Source: Hyphomicrobiales bacterium
GTDB taxonomy: Bacteria > Pseudomonadota > Alphaproteobacteria > Rhizobiales > JALURZ01
DNA length: 5,140 nt
Assembly: GCA_027058735.1 (NCBI GenBank)
Contig: JALURZ010000076.1
Location: 1-5,140, forward strand
Reading direction: 5' to 3'
How positions within the stretch are numbered: the first letter of the stretch is position 1; every line of letters starts with the position of its first letter. The position numbers were made by a program, and so were the translations under genes. Below are positions 1 to 4,570 of the stretch, piece after piece. The notes below the pieces were generated by a model. It made no database searches and had not been told where the DNA came from. It saw only the letters and a program-made list of their open reading frames with translations.

Positions 1-42
1 GTCCCCTCTATGCGCGTAGGCTCCAACAATTGCACAACACCC

Positions 43-116
43 CCCCATGACGCCGCACCGCCCCATGACGCCGCACCGCCCCATGACGCCGCACCGCCCC
101 ATGACGCCGCACCGCC
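43..116. repeat. 18-bp perfect tandem repeat, about 4.1 copies
   Basis: The unit CCCCATGACGCCGCACCG occurs four times in a row without any mismatch (43-60, 61-78, 79-96, 97-114), and two further matching bases follow. The period is a multiple of three. On the + strand the frame is open from the window edge to a TAA at 154-156 and reads PHDAAP repeated. On the - strand it reads MGRCGV repeated, with an ATG in every unit, and stays open to the left edge. Neither frame shows a recognisable protein or a good ribosome binding site, so I treat it as a non-coding minisatellite-like array upstream of the next gene. It could instead be the end of a gene entering from the left or the start of one leaving to the left. 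The exact identity of the copies suggests recent expansion. I see no gene in 1-184. Confidence 0.93.
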
Positions 117-126
117 ATTCCTGTTT

Positions 127-170
127 TTGCGGGCCGGGTCTTGCTTATTGATATAAAGATATATCATTAT
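127..170 (+). promoter_or_regulatory. AT-rich promoter candidate with inverted repeat, upstream of the NTF2-like gene
   Basis: This short AT-rich island stands out in GC-rich DNA just before the gene at 185. Possible -10 boxes are TATAAA (152-157), with TTGCGG (127-132) 19 bp upstream, and TATCAT (162-167) or CATTAT (165-170), with TTGCTT (141-146) 15 or 18 bp upstream. None has both good boxes and ideal spacing. A perfect 6-bp inverted repeat, GATATA (150-155) and TATATC (160-165) with a 4-base spacer, lies across the -10 area and could be an operator. Placement and composition are the main support; the exact boxes are uncertain. Confidence 0.4.
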
Positions 171-184
171 GAGTCCGCCCGTCA

Positions 185-616
185 ATGAACATCTCGGATC
201 AGCGAAGGCAGGGGATTTTGAGGACAAGCCGGCAACAGACTTCAAAGGCCGCCGGTCTCGTGCGCGGGTTTCTGTCGGCCATGGAGGCCCGCGATCTGGC
301 GCGGGCGAAAACATTTCTGGGGGAGGGTTTTGTCATGACGTTTCCCGGCGGCGTGCAATTGCGCACCCTCGAAGAGTTGATCGCCTGGGCCGCGGAGCGC
401 TACCGGTCGATCGGCAAGACCTATGCGGGGTTTGAGGAACTCCCCCCTCAGGCCGGCGGACGCACGGTGGTCTATTGCTTCGGCACGCTGCACGGCGAGT
501 GGCCGGACGGGCGCGCGTTTTCCGGCATCCGCTTCATCGACCGCTTCACCGTTGGCGGCGGCAGACTGCTTGACCAGCAGGTCTGGAACGACCTGGCGGA
601 AAGCCGCACGCCCTGA
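185..616 (+). CDS. NTF2-like / SnoaL-like domain protein
   Basis: This 143-residue protein has the pattern of the NTF2-like (SnoaL-like) alpha+beta cone fold. A first helix lies at about residues 24-38 (GLVRGFLSAMEARDL), followed by a short segment ending in FVMTFPGG (49-56) and a second helix (LEELIAWAAERY, 62-73). Beta strands follow around 93-105 (RTVVYCFGTLHGE), 112-122 (FSGIRFIDRFT) and 127-137 (RLLDQQVWNDL). Members range from polyketide cyclases and isomerases to proteins of unknown role, and no catalytic set seen here fixes a function. It is probably cytoplasmic, since no signal peptide is visible. The start is uncertain: ATG 185 has a poor Shine-Dalgarno and a polar N-terminus outside the domain. 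TTG 218 (AAGG at 205-208) and GTG 260 (AAAGG at 244-248) are in-frame alternatives, and the domain begins right at GTG 260. The gene stands alone and converges with the lipoprotein gene. The fold call is fairly sure; the function is unknown. Confidence 0.85.
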   Translation: MNISDQRRQGILRTSRQQTSKAAGLVRGFLSAMEARDLARAKTFLGEGFVMTFPGGVQLRTLEELIAWAAERYRSIGKTYAGFEELPPQAGGRTVVYCFGTLHGEWPDGRAFSGIRFIDRFTVGGGRLLDQQVWNDLAESRTP

Positions 617-643
617 GACGCGCGAACCCCGCCGTGACACCGA

Positions 644-672
644 AATGAGCCGGACATCAAAATGCGCTCATT
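644..672. terminator. weak hairpin at convergent gene ends, possible bidirectional terminator
   Basis: A perfect 7-bp inverted repeat, AATGAGC (644-650) and GCTCATT (666-672) with a 15-base loop, sits where the NTF2-like gene (ending at 616) and the leftward lipoprotein gene (stop at 668-670) converge. On the - strand the stem runs into TTTCGG, a very short T tract. The loop is long and the stem has few G-C pairs, so this is a poor intrinsic terminator. Position is the main argument. Confidence 0.22.
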
Positions 673-991
673 CCGTGGTCGCCCTGTCGGACACCAGTGT
701 GCGCCGCTGCGCGCGAACCGGCGCTTGCACCGGCGCGGCCGGAACAGCCACGGCGCGCGTCGCCCCGTGAGCCTGACGCGGCGGCCCTGCGGCCTTGTCG
801 TCATCCTTCCACACCGTGACGGCGAAGTGACCCTTGTTGCCGGTCAGCATGCCGGGGCCGGGCTGAATGTCGTCGGCGGCGACATAGCTCAGCGGTTCGC
901 CGACGCCGGCGCATCCCGCAAGGCCTGTGAACAGTGCGACCGCACAGACAACCGAGGCCCGCCTGATACGGATTCCGGGTTTCGTGATCAT
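668..991 (-). CDS. small hypothetical lipoprotein encoded after the porin
   Basis: This 107-residue protein has a classic lipoprotein signal: basic residues (KPGIRIRR, 4-11), a hydrophobic stretch (12-24) and the lipobox L24-A25-G26-C27. Lipidation is expected on Cys27. The next residue is Ala, not the Asp that retains lipoproteins in the inner membrane of enterobacteria, so an outer-membrane location is plausible. The mature part contains DIQPGPGMLTGNKGHFAVTV (41-60) and then a low-complexity Ala/Pro/Arg tail (about 68-107) that is probably disordered. I recognise no functional domain. The start is well supported: AGGAGAGGAAACGACG precedes the ATG. The gene begins 14 bp after the porin stop on the same strand, so the two are probably co-transcribed. 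The product might be a porin-associated or envelope protein, but that is inference from context only. Confidence 0.75.
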   Translation of the reverse strand: MITKPGIRIRRASVVCAVALFTGLAGCAGVGEPLSYVAADDIQPGPGMLTGNKGHFAVTVWKDDDKAAGPPRQAHGATRAVAVPAAPVQAPVRAQRRTLVSDRATTE

Positions 992-1008
992 CGTCGTTTC
1001 CTCTCCTA
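992..1008 (-). promoter_or_regulatory. ribosome binding site of the lipoprotein gene, at the porin stop
   Basis: Read on the - strand, the porin TAG (1008-1006) runs directly into GGAGAGG, followed by a short spacer and the lipoprotein ATG at 991. The purine-rich Shine-Dalgarno partly overlaps the porin stop codon, which suggests translational coupling and fixes the lipoprotein start. Confidence 0.7.
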
Positions 1009-2115
1009 AAACTTCACTCTGACGCCGGACATGGCGGCGAACACATCGTCCAGCGAGACCATGGGGCGGCGCAGCTTGTGCTGACGGATGCCGGCATAGA
1101 GTTCGGTGCCGACACGGGTGATGTTCTGGACGATATAGGCGCCATAGACGGTTGCCTCATCACCGGCGGCGTTGAGATCGTCGGTGCGGCCATAGTCGAT
1201 GGAGACCGCCGTCGGGCCATAATCGATTACATCGAAAATCCACCCGAGGCTGGCGTACCAGAACTCCGGATCGACCCGGTTGGCGATGCGGCGCCTGCCA
1301 TAGGCGAGCGTTGCGTTCAGCCCGGAGGGAAACAGAACGGAGAACGACCCGCTGTTCTGGGCGCGAAAGTTCTGGGTTTTCTGCCGGGCGCGGACATGGG
1401 ACGCGGCGGCCGCGACCTTGATGCCGTCAAACGAGCGTGCGAAACGCAAGGCGGCGTCATAGCCATCGTCGTCGTCCACCGAGGTGGATGCCTGAAAACC
1501 GGCGAACGTCGGCGTGTCATAGCGCACCCGGTCGTCGCGGCCCAGCCCGTCGAAATTGTTGAACGCCTGACCGATCCGCGGCCCGAAACCGCCCGGCTCC
1601 ATGCGAAAGGCCAGCCCGCCGGCGAAACTGGCGATATTCGCGCTCGAAACGACCGTGGTGCCCGAAAGATTGACCTCCGAGGAGCCATCGGACGCCATGC
1701 TGCCCTGACCGAGCCAGAAGTTTCCGAAAACCTCATGCTTGAGAAAGACTTCAATCTTGCGTTCCTGGAAGGTCCGGTTCGCCGCCCCGTTCTGCTTGAA
1801 GCGGATATTTCCGCTCGAGTTGGATTCGATCTCCACCTCGATCTGCGCGCCGACATCGAGATACTTGTCGACCTTGCCGGTGCCCACGACCCTCAGGCGG
1901 GTCGATGAATTGTCGTTGTCAACAAAGAACGTCTCGTCGGTTCCCCCGCTTTCACCATAAAGCACGGCGCGGTTCACCTGCGCGGAGATCTTCAGATCGA
2001 CCTTGTTTTCGCGTTGGACCCCGTTGTCCTTGCCCGGTTCGGCCGCATGGGCCGCAGCCGCCCCCAGCGAGGCGCAAAGAACAGCCGACACCCATGTCCT
2101 CTTCCACTGTTTCAT
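1006..2115 (-). CDS. outer-membrane porin, Gram-negative porin family
   Basis: This 369-residue precursor starts with a Sec signal peptide: basic MKQWKR, a hydrophobic core and an AHA (22-24) cleavage site before AEPGKD. The mature part shows alternating amphipathic beta strands, for example KVDLKISAQVNRAVLYG (38-54), STRLRVVGTGKVDKYLDVGA (71-90) and RKIEVFLKHEVFGNFWLGQG (119-138). It ends in RVKF, the terminal Phe typical of BAM-assembled outer-membrane proteins. The segment FFVDNDNSSTRLR (63-75) resembles that of porins of the Porin_4 type as I know them. Asp-rich stretches such as DDDDG (214-218) are likely loops. It should form a diffusion channel; selectivity cannot be read. An in-frame ATG at 2223 would add 36 residues ahead of the signal peptide. 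I reject it because AAGGAAAA stands correctly before ATG 2115 and the signal peptide begins there. The lipoprotein gene follows 14 bp downstream, and a RpiR gene lies upstream on the same strand. Confidence 0.92.
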   Translation of the reverse strand: MKQWKRTWVSAVLCASLGAAAAHAAEPGKDNGVQRENKVDLKISAQVNRAVLYGESGGTDETFFVDNDNSSTRLRVVGTGKVDKYLDVGAQIEVEIESNSSGNIRFKQNGAANRTFQERKIEVFLKHEVFGNFWLGQGSMASDGSSEVNLSGTTVVSSANIASFAGGLAFRMEPGGFGPRIGQAFNNFDGLGRDDRVRYDTPTFAGFQASTSVDDDDGYDAALRFARSFDGIKVAAAASHVRARQKTQNFRAQNSGSFSVLFPSGLNATLAYGRRRIANRVDPEFWYASLGWIFDVIDYGPTAVSIDYGRTDDLNAAGDEATVYGAYIVQNITRVGTELYAGIRQHKLRRPMVSLDDVFAAMSGVRVKF

Positions 2116-2156
2116 AACCGTTTTCCTTGCTGATTGAATTGGTTGGTAAAGCGGGT

Positions 2157-2184
2157 GTTGTAGCCGGGATCGCGCGCGCCACAA
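2157..2184 (-). promoter_or_regulatory. promoter candidate for the porin-lipoprotein pair
   Basis: On the - strand TTGTGG (2184-2179) and TACAAC (2162-2157) are separated by 16 bp, a fair sigma-70 pattern. Transcription would start near 2150 and give a leader of roughly 35 bases before the porin ATG at 2115, with AAGGAAAA as its ribosome binding site. This suggests the porin can be transcribed separately from the upstream RpiR gene. Confidence 0.42.
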
Positions 2185-2191
2185 CCAAAAT

Positions 2192-2204
2192 CCGCACCAT
2201 GCGG
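2192..2204. promoter_or_regulatory. short perfect inverted repeat upstream of the porin promoter
   Basis: CCGCA (2192-2196) and TGCGG (2200-2204) form a perfect 5-bp stem around a 3-base loop, just upstream of the porin -35 candidate. On the - strand it is followed by ATTTTGG, so it may be a weak terminator after the RpiR gene (which ends at 2275) or an operator. It is short enough to be chance in GC-rich DNA. Confidence 0.2.
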
Positions 2205-2274
2205 CACCCGCGATTGGAATCACGGATTCTCGGATTGTGAGGGAGCGGCGGAGCGGGACGGTGCTTCAGGAGCG

Positions 2275-3135
2275 CTAGTTCCGGCCCGGGGGGCGCAAGT
2301 GTTCGAGCGCCTCGATCCGGCGTTTCGCGGCCGGCCATACCCGTTCGGTCACCTGCGCCAGCAAGGCCTCCACGAGGGCCATCAGGGCAGCGTTGGAGTC
2401 CCAGTTGGAGGGCACCGGGATGCGGGCCGACAGGATGTGATTGGCATGGCTGGCGATCGGCGACAGCCACTGATCGGTCATCAGGATGATCGTGACATTG
2501 CGCGCCACCGCCTCCTTGGCCAGCACGTGCAGATCGTCCTGGTAACGGCGCACGTCGAACAAGATCAACACATCGCGCCGGCCCATGTCGATCAACTGGT
2601 CGCGCCAGTTGTCGGCCTGTCCGGCGACATGGGTGACACCGGAACGCAACACCCGCAGATGGGCGCTCATGTAGCGGGCCAGCGGATCGGTGAAGCGCCC
2701 GCCGAGCAGATGCAGCGCGCGCCTGGTATCGGCCAGCAGATCGACAACCGCGCCGAATTCACCGGGCGGCAGATGGCGGAATGTCTCGGTGATGTTGTCA
2801 ACGATCGCATCGGCAAAGGTTTCGACCCGCTCATCGCCATTGCCCGCGCGCCGCCGGGAGGGGGCGGATTTCGCCAGCGGCGATTGCAGTTGCGCGTTCA
2901 GTTCATCCTTCAGCGCGCGCTGAAATGCCGCGTAGCCGTCAAAGCCCAGCCGCGCCACGAACCGCAGGATGGTCGGCCCGCTGACACCGGCCCGCGCGGC
3001 GAAATCGGCGACGGTTTCAAGCCCGGCCATCGGATAATTGGCCAGCAGCACATGGCCCGCCTTGCGCTCGCCTGAGGTAAATTGCGATATGCGCGCGCGA
3101 ATCTGCTCGGCGATGGTGTCCTGGGCCAGGGGCAT
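2275..3135 (-). CDS. MurR/RpiR-family transcriptional regulator (HTH plus SIS domain)
   Basis: This 286-residue protein has standard RpiR architecture. An N-terminal HTH domain (about 1-80) contains TVADFAARAGV (41-51) and the recognition segment SGPTILRFVARLGF (52-65), then GYAAFQRAL. A basic, Ser/Arg-rich linker (about 85-105) leads to a C-terminal SIS domain (about 120-260). In phosphosugar-sensing members the SIS domain carries Gly/Ser loops of the GxGxS and SxSGxT kind. Here these positions read LLGGRFTDPLA (143-153) and LFDVRRYQDDL (192-202), so the ligand may not be a sugar phosphate. The ATG at 3135 has GAGG about 10 bases upstream. The gene is divergent from the amidohydrolase-TRAP operon and precedes the porin gene on its own strand, so it is a likely local regulator of one or both. 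Whether it represses or activates cannot be told. Confidence 0.93.
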   Translation of the reverse strand: MPLAQDTIAEQIRARISQFTSGERKAGHVLLANYPMAGLETVADFAARAGVSGPTILRFVARLGFDGYAAFQRALKDELNAQLQSPLAKSAPSRRRAGNGDERVETFADAIVDNITETFRHLPPGEFGAVVDLLADTRRALHLLGGRFTDPLARYMSAHLRVLRSGVTHVAGQADNWRDQLIDMGRRDVLILFDVRRYQDDLHVLAKEAVARNVTIILMTDQWLSPIASHANHILSARIPVPSNWDSNAALMALVEALLAQVTERVWPAAKRRIEALEHLRPPGRN

Positions 3136-3170
3136 GGTGTTCGTGCCTCATTGCGCCGCCCGGAGGCGCA

Positions 3171-3226
3171 CCGGAAGGCCGGGCCGGGCCGATCTCCGGC
3201 AACCGCCAAATCAGCGTTTGCGGCGG
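3171..3226. promoter_or_regulatory. GC-rich structured leader region of the RpiR gene
   Basis: Two hairpin-forming elements lie between the RpiR start and the divergent promoter. The first has arms CCGGA (3171-3175) and TCCGG (3195-3199) enclosing a repetitive GGCCGGGCCGGGCC run (3177-3190). The second pairs CCGCC plus AAA (3203-3210) with TTT plus GGCGG (3217-3219 and 3222-3226), with a 2-base bulge and loop TCAGCG. The second overlaps the -35 candidate of the rightward promoter. They may structure the RpiR leader RNA or bind a protein; GC-rich chance pairing is also possible. Confidence 0.25.
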
Positions 3227-3246
3227 ATTTGTATTTATCATAACAT
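3218..3246 (+). promoter_or_regulatory. promoter candidate for the amidohydrolase-TRAP operon
   Basis: TTGCGG (3218-3223) and TAACAT (3241-3246) are separated by exactly 17 bp inside the AT-rich part of the divergent spacer. The start of transcription would fall near 3253, upstream of all candidate start codons of the amidohydrolase. A second -10-like TATATT (3287-3292) has no good -35. I found no clear promoter for the opposite direction (the RpiR gene). Confidence 0.4.
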
Positions 3247-3269
3247 ATCGCCATGAATTTTGGCTAATG

Positions 3270-3281
3270 TAACAAATGTTA
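3270..3281. promoter_or_regulatory. palindrome TAACA-AA-TGTTA, operator candidate
   Basis: TAACA (3270-3274) and TGTTA (3277-3281) form a perfect inverted repeat with a 2-base centre. It lies downstream of the rightward promoter candidate and overlaps ATG 3276. The flanks add an AATGT direct repeat (3266-3270 and 3275-3279) and a second TAACAT at 3241-3246, which is the inverse of ATGTTA at 3276-3281. A site for the adjacent RpiR regulator is plausible from position, but its motif is not known to me. Confidence 0.38.
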
Positions 3282-4061
3282 GGGTTTATATTGTCTGTCG
3301 TGGAGCATGTGTCCGACTCTGACAACCCTGCCCCGACAATCGAGCGGGAGGCAGGCATCGGGCCGGCCGTGCTGGTCTGCGACCATGCCACGAACCATAT
3401 CCCGCCCGTGTTCGGTGCGCTCGGCCTCGCCGCCGGCCTGCGGGACAGTCATGTCGTGTGGGATCCCGGCGCGCTCGATCTGGCGCGGCGGCTGTCGGCG
3501 CGCCTTGATGCGCCGCTGATCTATCCCGGCGTATCGCGGCTGGTGATCGACTGCAACCGCGACATTGACGCGCCGGACTCGATTGTGCGCGTCAGCGAGG
3601 CCATTTCCGTTCCGGGCAATCTCGATATTTCCCCCCGCGAGCGGGCGCGCCGCAAGCAGGCCTATTACGATCCGTTTCACCACACCCTCGACACTCATCT
3701 GGCGCGGCGGCGCGAGCGCCACATCGCCACCGCGCTGATCGCCATTCACACCTTCACGCCGGTATTTCACGGCAAGGCGAGGCCGTGGCATGCGGGGGTC
3801 ATTTTCGACGCCGGCAACCGCCTGGCGGAGGCCGCGAGCGACGCATTGGCCGCCGACCCTGATCTGTGCATCGGAAGAAACCAGCCCTATGCACCGGACG
3901 ATGGCGTCTATTTCACTGTCAGCCGCCATACCGGCCGCCACGGCATCGCCGGTCTCATGCTGGAGATCCGCAACGATCTGCTGCGCGACAATGCCGGCCT
4001 CGACGACTGGGCGGACCGGCTGACGGATGTGCTGAGCGCGTCGCTCGCGGAGGGCCGATGA
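3276..4061 (+). CDS. N-formylglutamate amidohydrolase family protein
   Basis: The 261-residue frame matches the N-formylglutamate amidohydrolase (FGase, HutG-like) family. Members hydrolyse N-formylglutamate to formate and glutamate, the last step of one histidine degradation route, though many relatives have untested substrates. Recognisable motifs are VLVCDHATNHIP (32-43), VWDPGALDLARRL (61-73), SRLVIDCNRD (87-96), AIHTFTPVFHGKARPWHAGV (156-175) and MLEIRNDLL (228-236). The conserved His, Asp and Glu residues in these blocks are the likely metal and substrate ligands. No signal peptide is evident, so it is probably cytoplasmic. The start is doubtful: ATG 3276 lacks a Shine-Dalgarno, lies in a palindrome and adds a hydrophobic MLGFILSVV. 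TTG 3291 (AGGG at 3281-3284), GTG 3300 and GTG 3309 are in-frame alternatives. The stop overlaps the dctQ start as ATGA, so enzyme and transporter are co-translated. Linkage to a TRAP transporter rather than to hut genes suggests the enzyme acts on the imported compound. Confidence 0.88.
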   Translation: MLGFILSVVEHVSDSDNPAPTIEREAGIGPAVLVCDHATNHIPPVFGALGLAAGLRDSHVVWDPGALDLARRLSARLDAPLIYPGVSRLVIDCNRDIDAPDSIVRVSEAISVPGNLDISPRERARRKQAYYDPFHHTLDTHLARRRERHIATALIAIHTFTPVFHGKARPWHAGVIFDAGNRLAEAASDALAADPDLCIGRNQPYAPDDGVYFTVSRHTGRHGIAGLMLEIRNDLLRDNAGLDDWADRLTDVLSASLAEGR

Positions 4062-4570
4062 CAAAAGCGATACGAACCTACGTCAAAGCCGTCGAGGCGG
4101 TGAACCGCGCCGTCGGGCGCGCCGCGATGTACCTGATATGGGCCATGCTCGCGATCCTGCTCTATTCGTCGATCTCGCGCACCGCGTTCGACACGCCGCT
4201 GCTATGGGCGGTCGAAATGGCGCAGTTCACGATGGCGGCCTACTACCTGCTGGGCGGCGCCTATTCCATGCAGCTCGGGTCTCATGTGCGCATGGACCTG
4301 TTTTACGCGAAATGGTCGCCGCGCAGGAGGGCGGCGGTCGATGCCGTGACCATATTCTTTCTGATTTTCTATCTGGTGCTGCTGCTGATGGGCGGCATCT
4401 CCAGCACGCAATACGCCATCCAGTACGGCCAGAAAAACTATTCGGCCTGGGCGCCGCCGCTGGCCCCGATCAAGATCGTCATGACCTTCGGAATTTTCCT
4501 GATGCTGTTGCAGGCCGTCGCCATGTTCTTCAGGGACCTGGCCATGGCCAGGGGGAAGCCGATCGAATGA
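4058..4570 (+). CDS. dctQ: TRAP transporter small permease subunit (DctQ family)
   Basis: This 170-residue membrane protein has four hydrophobic segments at about 22-39, 50-70, 96-114 and 137-157, as expected for DctQ. Family features include the conserved region around TPLLWAVEMAQF (46-57), the polar loop GSHVRMDLFYAKWSP (74-88) and the last-helix entry WAPPLAPIKI (131-140). DctQ pairs with DctM in the inner membrane to form the TRAP transporter, driven by an ion gradient and fed by a periplasmic DctP. The start is set by the ATGA overlap with the upstream enzyme gene; a longer in-frame ATG at 3866 lies deep within that gene and is rejected. The stop overlaps the dctM start in the same way. 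The substrate cannot be inferred from this subunit. Confidence 0.9.
   Translation: MTKAIRTYVKAVEAVNRAVGRAAMYLIWAMLAILLYSSISRTAFDTPLLWAVEMAQFTMAAYYLLGGAYSMQLGSHVRMDLFYAKWSPRRRAAVDAVTIFFLIFYLVLLLMGGISSTQYAIQYGQKNYSAWAPPLAPIKIVMTFGIFLMLLQAVAMFFRDLAMARGKPIE

Noticed and set aside
1..48. Possible start of a leftward gene (ATG at 48, reading MGGCCAIVGAYAHRGD to the edge)
   Set aside because: Only 16 codons are visible, no clear ribosome binding site precedes it, and the ATG belongs to the tandem repeat.
43..116. CRISPR array
   Set aside because: The units abut with no spacers between them, so it is a plain tandem repeat.
169..435. 88-codon frame overlapping the NTF2-like gene
   Set aside because: Its product is low-complexity Gly/Arg-rich sequence, while the overlapping frame encodes a recognisable fold.
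1078..1908. 276-codon open frame on the + strand opposite the porin
   Set aside because: It mirrors the porin, which has a signal peptide, beta strands and terminal Phe. The antisense product has no coherent domain; long antisense frames are common in GC-rich DNA.
2116..2223. 36-residue upstream extension of the porin from ATG 2223
   Set aside because: It would bury the signal peptide internally, and ATG 2115 has a good ribosome binding site.
2299..3075. 258-codon open frame on the + strand opposite the RpiR gene
   Set aside because: The RpiR reading has clear HTH and SIS features; the antisense product is rich in Gly, His, Gln and Arg and resembles nothing.
3279..4064. 261-codon open frame on the - strand opposite the amidohydrolase
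   Set aside because: It covers the same bases as a gene with clear family motifs and lacks its own recognisable features.
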